DNA of 64,000 nucleotides from Streptomyces sp. GESEQ-4 (GTDB lineage Bacteria > Actinomycetota > Actinomycetes > Streptomycetales > Streptomycetaceae): assembly GCF_017948455.1 (NCBI RefSeq), contig NZ_JAFFSU010000026.1, forward strand, positions 56,079 through 120,078, in the 5' to 3' direction. This document shows positions 16,083-24,349 of this stretch, in pieces. Below the pieces are notes generated by a model. It was not told where the DNA came from. It saw nothing but the letters and a program-made list of their open reading frames with translations, and searched no databases. The first letter of the stretch is position 1. The number at the start of each line of letters is the position of its first letter. Both the position numbers and the translations under genes were made by a program.

Positions 16083-16213
16083 TAGTTGGCTCGGCTGGGA
16101 ACGCATGTCAATAGGTGCGCGGGTTAGAACGGGGGAGAACCGGGAAGCGCATCCATCGCTAGACTGGTGGCGCACGAGATCGTGATTTTCGTTCTTCGGC
16201 AGAGAGTGGGGCG

Positions 16214-16876
16214 ATGGCGGAGCAGGATCAGCGCGCGGAGCGGGCGCGCATCATCGAGGCGGCGCATCGCTGCCTGGCCTCGACGGGCGGGGCATCCGTC
16301 TCGGTGAGCGACATCCTCGCGGAGACCGGCCTGGGCACCCGTGCCTTCTACCGGCACTTCGACTCCAAGGACGACCTGCTGCTCGCGATGTTCCGCCGCG
16401 ACCACGACCGGGTCACCGCGGAGCTGCAGACGGCCATCGCGTCGGCACAGGGCCCCGAGGACGCGCTACGGCGCTATGTGCAGAGCCGGATGCGTCTGGT
16501 CTCGGAGAAGCGCCGACGGCAGCGCGTCCTCGTGCTGACCTCGGAGGAGGTGCGCCGGGCCCGCGGCTACGACGCCGAGCTGAACCGTGCGGCGGAGGGG
16601 GCGGAGGCCATCCTCGCCCTCATCGTGGAGCAGGGGCGCGACAGCGGGGACTTTCCCCTGGTCAACGACGTCCGGGCGGACGCGCGAGCGATCGCGGCGG
16701 TGCTGCAACGCGCCTTCGACGAACAGATCCTCCGGCCCAGCGCCCAGAGCGCCGAAGAGGCGAGCGAGCAGGTCATCGACTTCGCGCTGCGTGCACTCGG
16801 GGCGCCGACGAGAGGCACCTCCACCTCCGGCGGAACGGGCCGGAGGGGAGCGGCGGTGGGTGAGCGGCGGGGGTGA
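16214..16876 (+). CDS. TetR-family regulator of the amidohydrolase cluster
   Basis: A 220-residue TetR protein. The HTH lies at residues 10-55 (RIIEAAHRCLASTGGASVSVSDILAE, then GTRAFYRHFDSKDDLLLAM). The C-terminal domain is helical and Arg-rich (SRMRLVSEKRRRQRVLVLTSEEVRRARG), as in KstR-like actinobacterial repressors of lipid or aromatic catabolism. It faces the leftward amidohydrolase run over an inverted repeat and likely represses it. The C-terminal 20 residues are Gly/Arg-rich and overlap a repeated G-rich sequence, so the true end may be shorter. Confidence 0.88.
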   Translation: MAEQDQRAERARIIEAAHRCLASTGGASVSVSDILAETGLGTRAFYRHFDSKDDLLLAMFRRDHDRVTAELQTAIASAQGPEDALRRYVQSRMRLVSEKRRRQRVLVLTSEEVRRARGYDAELNRAAEGAEAILALIVEQGRDSGDFPLVNDVRADARAIAAVLQRAFDEQILRPSAQSAEEASEQVIDFALRALGAPTRGTSTSGGTGRRGAAVGERRG

Positions 16877-17073
16877 GTGGGGGCGGCGGGGGAGTCGCTG
16901 GCCCCGCCCCATCTGCGGGCAGTCGTGCCGCCTGGGGCGGCATGGGTGGGCGCAGGCCGCACCCCGCAAGCGCCGGGCTGCGCGGTGGGCGGCGGGCGGC
17001 GACGGGGGCGGGATCTCTCGCGGTGCCTGCATCACGGTGGAGCAGCGGTGGGTGATCGGCGGGGGTGAGTGGG
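16854..17073. repeat. G-rich direct repeat pair
   Basis: GCGGTGGGTGAGCGG plus CGGGGGTGAGTGGGG begins near 16853 and recurs near 17045 with a single T for G change. The first copy spans the tetR stop codon. The pair is about 190 bp apart and contains no gene between the copies. Confidence 0.6.
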
Positions 17074-17309
17074 GAGATGGGGGTGCCTTCGCGCGAGCGG
17101 GTCCGAGTGCGTGGGGGACGGTGACGGCGGGGTGGGTGGCGGTGCAGGCCCTGCGTTTGCGGCATATCCACTGACAGGCGCCGGGTGGCGGGGTGCGGCG
17201 GGGACGGAGGCTCTCGCGGAGCCCGAATCGCCGTGAAGTGGGAAAATTGTCCGGAGCCCTGTGGTGTCGAGGGGGCTCCTGACGGAACTGTGGTGTCGAG
17301 AGGCCCCCA
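16877..17309. other. Gene-free stretch with a hairpin repeat
   Basis: No gene is supported here. At about 16918-16955 the sequence GCGGGCAGTCGTGCCGCC, TGG, GGCGGCAT and GGGTGGGCGCAGGC forms a hairpin and matches, from memory, another common intergenic Streptomyces repeat. The second G-rich copy follows at 17045. At 17234-17300 the segment before the coiled-coil gene may hold its promoter. Confidence 0.6.
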
Positions 17310-18239
17310 ATGGATCTGGACGCTGTCGCCGACGAGCTGTACGGACTGCGGCCGGAGGACTTCACCGCCGTCCGCGCCGCCCGTGTCGCGGCTGCCCGTA
17401 CGGCTGGGGACCGCGCCCTCGCCGAGCGGATCGGCAAGCTGCGCCGCCCGAGCCTGTCGGCGTGGGCCAGCAACCTCCTCGTACGCGAACAGCCCGAGCA
17501 GATCGAGCCGCTGCTCACGCTGGGGGAAGCCCTACGGCAGGCGCACCAGGATCTGGACGGGGCGCAGTTGAGGGCCCGCAGCCGGCAGCAGCGGCGCCTG
17601 ATCAGCGCGTTGTCGCGGCAGGCGGGGCAGTTGGCCGCGAACGCCGGTCACCCCCTCAGCGAGGGCGCGCAGCGCGAGATCGAAAGCACCCTGCACACGG
17701 TCCTCGCCGATCCGGAGGCCGCCCGCGAATGGGCCACCGGCCGACTGGCCAAACCCCTCACCGCCACGGTCGGTTTCCCCGCGGCCGCCCTCCCGGTCAA
17801 GCCGCGCGCCGCCCCTGCCGGCAGGCCGCGTGCCGCCCCCGCCGCCGAGCCGCGCCCCGCCCGCAGCGCCAAGCCACGCACCGCCCCCGCCAATCCGCCG
17901 CCCACCAGAGCCGACAAGCAGCGTCGCGAACGCCTGGACCGAGCCCGGCAGGAAGCCGACGAAGCCGACGCCGAACTGCGCGCCCGCCGGAAGGAGGCCG
18001 CAAACGCCACCCGCGACGTCGACCAGGCGCGGAAACTGGCGGAGCAGCTCCGGCGGCACATGGACGAACTCTCCGCCGAGCTGAAACGCACCGAGGGCGA
18101 GTACGAGGAGGCACGGGCCGCCGAGCGCAAGGCGCACGAGGATCTACGACGCACCGAGCGCCGCATCCGCGAGGCCAGACGCCGGGCCGAGACCGCCGCC
18201 GCGAAGGTGGAACGGCTGGCTCAGTCGGCGCCCGGATAG
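17310..18239 (+). CDS. Hypothetical coiled-coil protein
   Basis: A 309-residue protein in three parts. An N-terminal helical domain spans residues 1-150 (MDLDAVADELYGLRPEDFTA...PSLSAWASNLLVREQP). An Ala/Pro-rich, low-complexity linker spans about 155-200. A highly charged C-terminal coiled coil follows (about 205-305, REAADEADAEL-type heptads with ERRIREARRRAET). It has no signal peptide or membrane helix. Conserved proteins of this layout occur in Streptomyces with no assigned function. It starts with ATG at 17310. Confidence 0.8.
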   Translation: MDLDAVADELYGLRPEDFTAVRAARVAAARTAGDRALAERIGKLRRPSLSAWASNLLVREQPEQIEPLLTLGEALRQAHQDLDGAQLRARSRQQRRLISALSRQAGQLAANAGHPLSEGAQREIESTLHTVLADPEAAREWATGRLAKPLTATVGFPAAALPVKPRAAPAGRPRAAPAAEPRPARSAKPRTAPANPPPTRADKQRRERLDRARQEADEADAELRARRKEAANATRDVDQARKLAEQLRRHMDELSAELKRTEGEYEEARAAERKAHEDLRRTERRIREARRRAETAAAKVERLAQSAPG

Positions 18240-18337
18240 GACCCCGCAGTCCTGCCAACGCCCGCACCCGCGGCGAACGGCTAGCTCCACCCCAGTTCCG
18301 TTCCGCCAACGCCCGCCCCCGCGGTGGAACAGCCGGC

Positions 18338-19111
18338 TCAGCCAGCGCCCGGATAGCTCCATCCCAACCCCACCAACGCCCGTGCCCGCGCCTCCACCAC
18401 CGCCATCCGTGCCTCCCGTTCGCCGGGATCGACATGGGATGCCTGGCCGGTGACCTGCCCCTCCCACTTGCGGTACAGCAGCCCCACCTCCGCCGAGAAC
18501 CAGCCGCGGCTCACGGAGTTGAGGGCGAGCAGCAGGCCGGTGTCCTCGGAGGCGGGGAGGGCCATCCAGCCGCCGAGCGCCAGCAGCAGGTCCCGGCGTA
18601 CGCACAGCGTGGCCGGGTGGACCTGGGCGCGGAAGTCGTTGGCCTTCCAGAAGTTCAGTACGGTCCCGCGCTCTACGGGGCCGTTTCCGGGATCGCCGGG
18701 GAAGCCGATCGTCGAGCCGTCCGGCAACAGGTCCAGCGCCCGCGACGTCGCCCAGCCGATCGTCGGGTCGGCCTCAAGTGCCGCCAGGTCGCGGGCGAGT
18801 GCGCCGCGGGTGAGCTGGTCGTCGGCGTCGAGGATCTTCACGTAGTCGCCGTCGGCGTGCGCGAGGGCGATCGTGCGGGCGACACCGGGGCCGCCCGGGC
18901 GCCCCTGACGGAAGGTCACGCGGTCGTCGTCGGGGACGTACGGAGCGACGGCATCGGTCGTGCCGTCCTCCTGGATCAGCCAGCGCCACTCCCAGCCGGC
19001 GGGCAACTCCTGTGCGCACAGCGACTTGTGGGCGTCCGCCAGGAACGCGGCCGAGGGCGCGTGCACGGCGGTGACGACGACGACGCGCCCGCTCACGGCA
19101 GCGCTCACCAC
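18338..19111 (-). CDS. Glycosyltransferase family 2
   Basis: The 257-residue protein has a GT-A fold: VVVVTAVHAPSAAFLADAHKSL at the N-terminus, EWRWLIQEDG, and the DxD-type motif YVKILDADDQLTRG near residue 90. A C-terminal helical part follows (RRDLLLALGGW ... SEDTGLLLALN). It transfers a sugar from a nucleotide donor to an unknown acceptor, in the cytoplasm. Two adjacent GTGs (19111, 19108) are possible starts. It overlaps the end of the GntR-like gene by seven bases, so the two are co-transcribed and coupled. Confidence 0.85.
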   Translation of the reverse strand: MVSAAVSGRVVVVTAVHAPSAAFLADAHKSLCAQELPAGWEWRWLIQEDGTTDAVAPYVPDDDRVTFRQGRPGGPGVARTIALAHADGDYVKILDADDQLTRGALARDLAALEADPTIGWATSRALDLLPDGSTIGFPGDPGNGPVERGTVLNFWKANDFRAQVHPATLCVRRDLLLALGGWMALPASEDTGLLLALNSVSRGWFSAEVGLLYRKWEGQVTGQASHVDPGEREARMAVVEARARALVGLGWSYPGAG

Positions 19112-19728
19112 CTTTCCAGGGTCGTGGTGAAGACGAGTTCCGTACGGTCGCCGGGCAGCGTGACGTGGGAGATGTCGACGACGCGGTCATGGATGTCGTA
19201 CGACGTCTTGCGCAGCAGGATCACCGCCGTACCGGCCGGCAGCTCCAGCTCTCGCGCCTCCTGAGGCGTCGGTGGACGGGCGGTGAAGCGTTCCTCGACG
19301 CGGTCCACCTCGATGCCGACCGTGGAGAGCTGGTGCTGGGTGCCGCCGGGCCAGGGTTCCTTGCTGTCGTCCAGGACGTCGGGGTTGGCCGCGATCATGT
19401 CGTGGACCAGGTAGGAGGTGACCAGGCTGAAGGGGGCCGTCCCGGTCGCGCAGCGGGTGCGGTACGTCCGCTCCAGGAGCAGCGTTCCCGCCGGGACGCC
19501 GAACGCGTCTGCGAGGGCCTTCGGCGCCTCGATCGTGCGGTACTCGGCGTAGAAGACGAGGTCGTCGCGGTGCAGTCCGGTCTCGTGTTCCGTGGCGCCG
19601 GTCCCGGCCCGCGTGCGCAGCGGACGGCGGGCGCGGTCCTTCTCCCACTGGTGCCGCGCGTTGTCGCGGACGGCGCGGGGGCGCGGATGGCGGAGGTCGT
19701 CCTCGATCTCTTCGTACGCTTTCGGCAC
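19105..19728 (-). CDS. UTRA-domain GntR-family protein lacking the HTH
   Basis: The 207-residue protein starts like a GntR/HutC regulator (MPKAYEEIEDDLR) but jumps after about 14 more residues to a UTRA-type region (HQWEKDRARRPL ... GATEHETG) and continues to the normal end (LPGDRTELVFTTTLERW). In family members about 50 residues of winged-helix domain separate these parts. Here that segment is absent while the frame stays open. The UTRA domain (residues 45-200) normally binds a sugar-phosphate or related ligand. It may be a non-DNA-binding relic or a ligand-binding partner. It overlaps the glycosyltransferase gene. Confidence 0.85.
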   Translation of the reverse strand: MPKAYEEIEDDLRHPRPRAVRDNARHQWEKDRARRPLRTRAGTGATEHETGLHRDDLVFYAEYRTIEAPKALADAFGVPAGTLLLERTYRTRCATGTAPFSLVTSYLVHDMIAANPDVLDDSKEPWPGGTQHQLSTVGIEVDRVEERFTARPPTPQEARELELPAGTAVILLRKTSYDIHDRVVDISHVTLPGDRTELVFTTTLERW

Positions 19729-19729
19729 A

Positions 19730-19772
19730 GCCTCAGCCTAAGACGAAAGCCTGAGACGAAAGGCTAAGACAA
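19730..19772 (-). promoter_or_regulatory. Three phased direct repeats before the UTRA gene
   Basis: On the minus strand the string reads as three near-identical units: GTCTTAGCCTTTC, GTCTCAGGCTTTC and GTCTTAGGCTGAGG. They lie directly upstream of the GTG at 19728; the last unit contains the ribosome-binding GAGG. Phased repeats of this kind are regulator sites, but the protein here has no HTH, so a different GntR member may bind. Confidence 0.5.
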
Positions 19773-19776
19773 AAGA

Positions 19777-19814
19777 CCCGATCGCTGGCGACGGGGGATG
19801 CACCAGCGATCGGG
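19777..19814 (-). terminator. Strong hairpin after the WD40 gene
   Basis: A perfect 12-bp stem: CCCGATCGCTGG (19777-19788) and CCAGCGATCGGG (19803-19814), with a 14-base loop. It lies 77 bp beyond the stop codon of the leftward WD40 gene and before the next leftward gene's promoter, so it is probably its terminator. Confidence 0.65.
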
Positions 19815-19890
19815 CTATGGCCAAGGCTAACAAGGCCGCGAGTGCTGTGGGAGGCGACTGCTCAGCCACATCATCGCGTTGTGATCGGGA

Positions 19891-22800
19891 TCACTGACGG
19901 CACGGCGGCTCGTACGACAAACGGGGCAGGTACTCCTGCCATTGCTCCCGCGTCAGTACGCCGTGCGTGGCCGCGCAGATCCGGCTGATCGCCTGGTCGA
20001 CGTCGAGGTTCCACAGCCGTACGGTGTCGGAGCCGCTGGACACCCCGAGCATGTGGCCCGTGGGGCTGAACGACAGGAAGTTGCCCGTCTTGGCGTTGGG
20101 GCTCATCGACTGGCCGATGGGGCCGGCGTCGGCGGGGTCGGCGACGTCCCACAGGCGGACCGTGTTGTCGTTGCCGCCGCTGGCCAGGGTGCGGCCGTCG
20201 TGGCTGAAGGTGAGCGACACCAGCGCCTCGGTGTGGCCGGTGAGGGGACGGCCCAGGAGGGTCGCTCCGGCGGGGTCGGTGACGTTCCACAGGCGGACCG
20301 TGTTGTCGTCGCTGCCGCTGGCCAGGGTGCGGCCGTCCGGGGTGTAGGCGAGGGCGTTGATGGGGCCGAGGTGCCCGGTGAGGGGCTTGCCGAGCGGGGT
20401 CGCGTGGCGCAGGTCGGCGACGTTCCAGAGCCGGATCGTGAGGTCGGCGCTGCCGCTGGCGAGGGTGCGGCCGTCGGGGCTGAAGGCGAGGGCGTTGACG
20501 TAGCCCTTGTGACCGGTGAGCGGCTTGCCGAGCGGGACGAGGCGGGCCGGGTCGGCGGCGTTCCACAGCTGGATGGTGCGATCGTCGTAGGCGCTGGCGA
20601 GGGTGCGGCCGTCAGGGCTGAAGGCGAGGGAGTCGGGGCCCGAATACCGCGTGTCCAGCAGGACCGGTTTGCCGTACGCGACGGGGTGGGCGGGGTCGGA
20701 GATGTTCCACAGCTGCACCGTGTTGCGGATGCCGGTGAGGATGGCGAGGGTGCGGCCGTCCGGCGAGAACGCCAGCAGCCGGATGTCCCGTTCCCCGGTC
20801 GTGAACGGCTTGCCCAGCGCCACGGGCCGGCCGGGACTGGCCACGTTCCACAGCCGGATCTTGCTGTCGCCGCTGCCCGTGGCGAGGATCTTCCCGTCCC
20901 GGCGGAACGCCCCGATCCGGCCGATCATGTCCGACCTCGGGATCGACCAGAGCCGGGCCTTGCCGTCACCGGTGCCGGTGGCGAGGGTGCGGCCGTCGGG
21001 GCTGAAGCCGATGGCGTACATCTCCCCGCTGCTGCCCGAGAGCGGCATGCCGACCTGCGAGGGGTAGGCCGGATTGCGGACGTTCCACAGACTCGCCGTA
21101 CTGTCCGCGCTGCCCGCGGCGAGCATGCTGCCGTCCGGGCTGAAGGCCACGGACCAGATGGGGCCGGTGTGCCCGGTCAGCGGCGCGCCGAGCGCGGTCG
21201 GGCGGCCGCGGTCGGTGACGTCCCACAGCCGGATGGTGTTGTCCGAGCTGCCGCTGGCGAGCGTGCGGCCGTCGGGGCTGAAGGCCACGGAGTGCACGGT
21301 GTCGGTGTGGCCGGTCAGCGGCGTACCGATCCGATCCGGACGGCGCGGATCGTCCATGTCCCACAGCGTGACCGTGTTGTCGTCGCCGCCCGCCGCCAGT
21401 GTCTGCCCGTCGGGGCTGAACGCCACCGAGCGCACGGGTGCGGTGTGGCCGGTCAGCGTCTCGAGCGTCCTCGGCCGCCGCACGTCGCGCACATCCCAGA
21501 GACGTACGTTCCGTTTCTCGTCGGCGGTGGCCAGCGTGTGCCCGTCCGGGCTGAAGGCGACCAGGTAGATCGTGCCGTCGTGCCCGGTCAGCGGCGGGCC
21601 GAGCGACCGCGGACGGCTCGGATCGCGTACGTCCCACAGCCGGAGCGTGCCGTCGTCCCCCGCGCTGGCCAGGGTCTTCCCGTCGGGGCTGAAGACCGCG
21701 CTGCTCACCCAACTGGTGTGCCCGGTCAGGGGTTTGCCGACGGCCTTGGGCCGGGTCGGGTCCGATACGTCCCACAGGCGTACGGTCCGGTCGTAGCTGG
21801 CGGTGGCCAGCAGCCGGCCGTCCGGGCTGAACGTGGTGAGGTAGACGGCGCCGGTGTGGCCGAGCAGGGGTGTGGCCAGCGGGGCGTTGACGATCGAGAT
21901 CAGCCGGTTGTTGGCGTCCGCGTCGTCCGGCCGCAGCCGATGCGCCACCAGGCCGAGCTGCGCGGACAGCGACGGATCCGTGGACTGCACGCGATCGGAC
22001 TCGGCGAGCACCTGCGCGAACACCGCGTCGTCCCGCTGCTGCATCGCGACCACCGCCGCACCGACGGCCACGACCGCCAGGACCATCAGCGCCGCGACCG
22101 CGCTCCGGCTGATCCAGACCACGCGCCGGCGCAAGCGCACCGACGCGGCCAGGAACTCCACCGCGCTGCGGGTCAGGAAGGTGTCCCCGGCGGACTTGGC
22201 CCAGTTGTGGGCCTGTTCCAGCCGGGAACCCCGGTACAGCAGCGCCGTATCGCGGTTCGAGGTCTCCCAGGACCTGCTGTCCTCCTCCAGCCGCTGGCGC
22301 AGCAGATGGTCGCTGCGGCCCTCGTCGATCCAGTCGCGCAGCCGCGGCCAGGCGTGCAGCAGCGCCTCATGGGTGATCTCCACGCTCTCCGCGTCGAGCG
22401 TCACCAACCGGGCCCTGACCAGCGCCTCCAGCGACTCCTCCGTCTTGCCGGGGTCGGTGGACTCCTCCGCGAGCTGCCGCCGGGTCCCGCGCCGCCGCGT
22501 GGCCTGGGTGTCCTCGCCCAGCCGGACCAGCCTGAGCAGCAGCAGCCGCGCGGCCGTACGCGCCGCCGGGTCGAGGCCGGACCAGGCCCGCTCCGCGGTC
22601 GCCGCCACCGCGCCCTGGATGCCGCCCGCCGCCCGGAAACCGGCCAGCGTCAGCCGGCCCGCCTTGCGGCGCTGCCAGGTGGCGAGCAGGGCGTGGGAGA
22701 GCAGCGGCAGCACACCGGCGTCGTGCGCCCCGCGCGGGCTGTCGGCGCTCACCTCACGGACGATCAGTTCCGCGAGACCCGGCTCCAGTTCGAGGCCCAC

Positions 22801-23859
22801 GGCTTTGGCGGGACCGGTCACCGCCTCGCGCAACTCGGCCGTGGTCAGCGGCCCGAGCACCATGTGCCGGTGCTGCAGCGCGTCGGCCAGCTCGGGATGG
22901 GCGAGGCACTGCTCGTAGAAGTCGGCGCGTATGCCAAGGACCACGAGGACGGGGGCGGGGCCGTCGGATGCGGGGGCGCACGCGGCGTGCAGGAGCTGGA
23001 TGAACGTACGCCGGTCCGCCTCGTCGGTGCAGAGGGTGAAGGCCTCTTCGAACTGGTCGACGATGAGGACGGGGCGGGCGGGGGAGGAGGGCCGCGCCCA
23101 GGTGGCGACGGCTTCCCGCGCCGCGCTCGTGTCCACATCCGAGGTGTCGACCAGGGGCGCGAGCTCGGGGATCCGTTCGGTCAGCTCGGCGAGCGGACGG
23201 GCGCCCGGCACGAGCTGCACCACCTCCCGCGCGTCCTGCTCAAGGGCGGGCACCAGACCGGCGTTGAGCAGGGAGGACTTGCCCGCACCCGAGGCGCCCA
23301 CGAGCATGACCAGGCCGCCGGTCTTCTCCGCCGCGCGGAGCTGCGTCATGAGGGCGTCGGTGCTCCGCTCCCGGCCGAAGAACCACCGCGCGTCCTGCTG
23401 CCGATAGGAGGCGAGCCCCCGGTACGGACACACACCACCGGGTACGGCCGGAGCGTCGCCCGCGGACCGCGCCCCCTCTTCCCCTTCTCCTTCCCCGGAG
23501 ACGGCGGCACGCTCCCCGATGGGATCGGCCACTGCCTGCTCCCAGATGCGCTGCCACTGAGCCAGGTCGTACAGGCCGGCCGACACCGGCGTGGGCCGCG
23601 CGCGCCGCGCCTGCGGGATCAGGATGTGCAGCACCGCCGCGAGGGCGGTGAACTGTGCCGGTACGTTCTTCGCCCGCCGCCAGTCGCTGATCCGCTGCGC
23701 GGACACTCGTACGGGCCGCCCCCGCTCGTCGACCCGCTGCAGCTGTACGACCGCCTCGGCCACGCGCTTGAGGGGAGGGTTGCCGGCCTCCCGGTACAGC
23801 AGCGCGAGGCGCTCCGCGAAGGCTGTGCGCGCCCCTGAGTCGGAACTCAAGGCCTCCAC
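19891..23859 (-). CDS. HTH-STAND-WD40 signalling ATPase
   Basis: A 1322-residue protein. Residues 1-85 resemble an XRE-like HTH module (VSAQRISDWRRAKNVPAQF). A nSTAND1-type P-loop ATPase follows: Walker A GASGAGKSS (188-196), preceded by CPYRGLASYRQQDARWFFGRE, with Walker B VLIVDQFEEAF. The helical arm ends in one membrane helix (near residues 570-592), then 14 WD40 repeats (PLTGHT...VAFSPDGRTLASGS...IRLWDV), enough for two seven-bladed propellers. Repeats 7-10 are degenerate at the first His. STAND proteins act as ligand-triggered oligomeric switches in signalling or defence. No effector domain is visible beyond the HTH and membrane helix. GTG start at 23859. Confidence 0.9.
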   Translation of the reverse strand: MEALSSDSGARTAFAERLALLYREAGNPPLKRVAEAVVQLQRVDERGRPVRVSAQRISDWRRAKNVPAQFTALAAVLHILIPQARRARPTPVSAGLYDLAQWQRIWEQAVADPIGERAAVSGEGEGEEGARSAGDAPAVPGGVCPYRGLASYRQQDARWFFGRERSTDALMTQLRAAEKTGGLVMLVGASGAGKSSLLNAGLVPALEQDAREVVQLVPGARPLAELTERIPELAPLVDTSDVDTSAAREAVATWARPSSPARPVLIVDQFEEAFTLCTDEADRRTFIQLLHAACAPASDGPAPVLVVLGIRADFYEQCLAHPELADALQHRHMVLGPLTTAELREAVTGPAKAVGLELEPGLAELIVREVSADSPRGAHDAGVLPLLSHALLATWQRRKAGRLTLAGFRAAGGIQGAVAATAERAWSGLDPAARTAARLLLLRLVRLGEDTQATRRRGTRRQLAEESTDPGKTEESLEALVRARLVTLDAESVEITHEALLHAWPRLRDWIDEGRSDHLLRQRLEEDSRSWETSNRDTALLYRGSRLEQAHNWAKSAGDTFLTRSAVEFLAASVRLRRRVVWISRSAVAALMVLAVVAVGAAVVAMQQRDDAVFAQVLAESDRVQSTDPSLSAQLGLVAHRLRPDDADANNRLISIVNAPLATPLLGHTGAVYLTTFSPDGRLLATASYDRTVRLWDVSDPTRPKAVGKPLTGHTSWVSSAVFSPDGKTLASAGDDGTLRLWDVRDPSRPRSLGPPLTGHDGTIYLVAFSPDGHTLATADEKRNVRLWDVRDVRRPRTLETLTGHTAPVRSVAFSPDGQTLAAGGDDNTVTLWDMDDPRRPDRIGTPLTGHTDTVHSVAFSPDGRTLASGSSDNTIRLWDVTDRGRPTALGAPLTGHTGPIWSVAFSPDGSMLAAGSADSTASLWNVRNPAYPSQVGMPLSGSSGEMYAIGFSPDGRTLATGTGDGKARLWSIPRSDMIGRIGAFRRDGKILATGSGDSKIRLWNVASPGRPVALGKPFTTGERDIRLLAFSPDGRTLAILTGIRNTVQLWNISDPAHPVAYGKPVLLDTRYSGPDSLAFSPDGRTLASAYDDRTIQLWNAADPARLVPLGKPLTGHKGYVNALAFSPDGRTLASGSADLTIRLWNVADLRHATPLGKPLTGHLGPINALAYTPDGRTLASGSDDNTVRLWNVTDPAGATLLGRPLTGHTEALVSLTFSHDGRTLASGGNDNTVRLWDVADPADAGPIGQSMSPNAKTGNFLSFSPTGHMLGVSSGSDTVRLWNLDVDQAISRICAATHGVLTREQWQEYLPRLSYEPPCRQ

Positions 23860-24349
23860 CCCTTTACTTCCCTCGCAGCTGGCATCCGGACCGGAAAACT
23901 CACCTTATACGGCTGACCTGCGAGGAAGGGCTGGACCGGATACCGGAACCTCCTCGTTGTGGCCCTCAGATGGCAGGATCACGATGCAGTAGCGAACCGA
24001 CTGCACGCCGTTATGACAGGCCACCAGCCCAGTGCTCGGAGACGCAGCCTATGACGCCGTTCGTTCTCGGCCAGCTTCCGCCTCAGTCACCTCAGCTGCC
24101 GGACGGTGGTGACGCACCCGTCCAGAGGGCCTGAGAGATCCGTGGAGACGGTCCCATCCGGACCGCTCGACGCCGACCACGGATCGCGCCCCGCCACGGT
24201 CCGCGCCGTATCAGCGCGAACCGAGGCTACGCGCGTCGTACGGAACCGGTCCCCACGTGGGGAGGGACCGGTTCCGCACGACGCTGCGAAGGCGAGGGCG
24301 CGCGAAGTCGATCGTTCGGACGCGAACCAGCCTCTGGGCGGCGGGCGAC
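23860..24349. other. Gene-free stretch between WD40 and WYL genes
   Basis: No gene is supported. The right-hand part of this gap is the 3' side of the leftward WYL gene and carries its terminator-like hairpin (24241-24276). The left-hand part, immediately upstream of the WD40 start, should hold the WD40 promoter; no clear -10/-35 pair was found. Confidence 0.6.
24241..24276 (-). terminator. Hairpin terminator after the WYL gene
   Basis: Perfect 13-bp stem: CGGAACCGGTCCC (24241-24253) and GGGACCGGTTCCG (24264-24276) with a 10-base loop. It lies 74 bp beyond the stop codon of the leftward WYL gene, in the position of a terminator; no U-run is evident. Confidence 0.65.

Noticed and set aside
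17261..19264. 667-codon frame across the coiled-coil and glycosyltransferase genes
   Set aside because: Arg/Gln/Pro-rich without domain; it overlaps a better-supported coiled-coil protein in another frame.
19942..23838. About 1298-codon rightward frame opposite the WD40 gene
   Set aside because: Antisense shadow of WD40 repeats (GDVPQADRV-type repeats mirror the coding strand).
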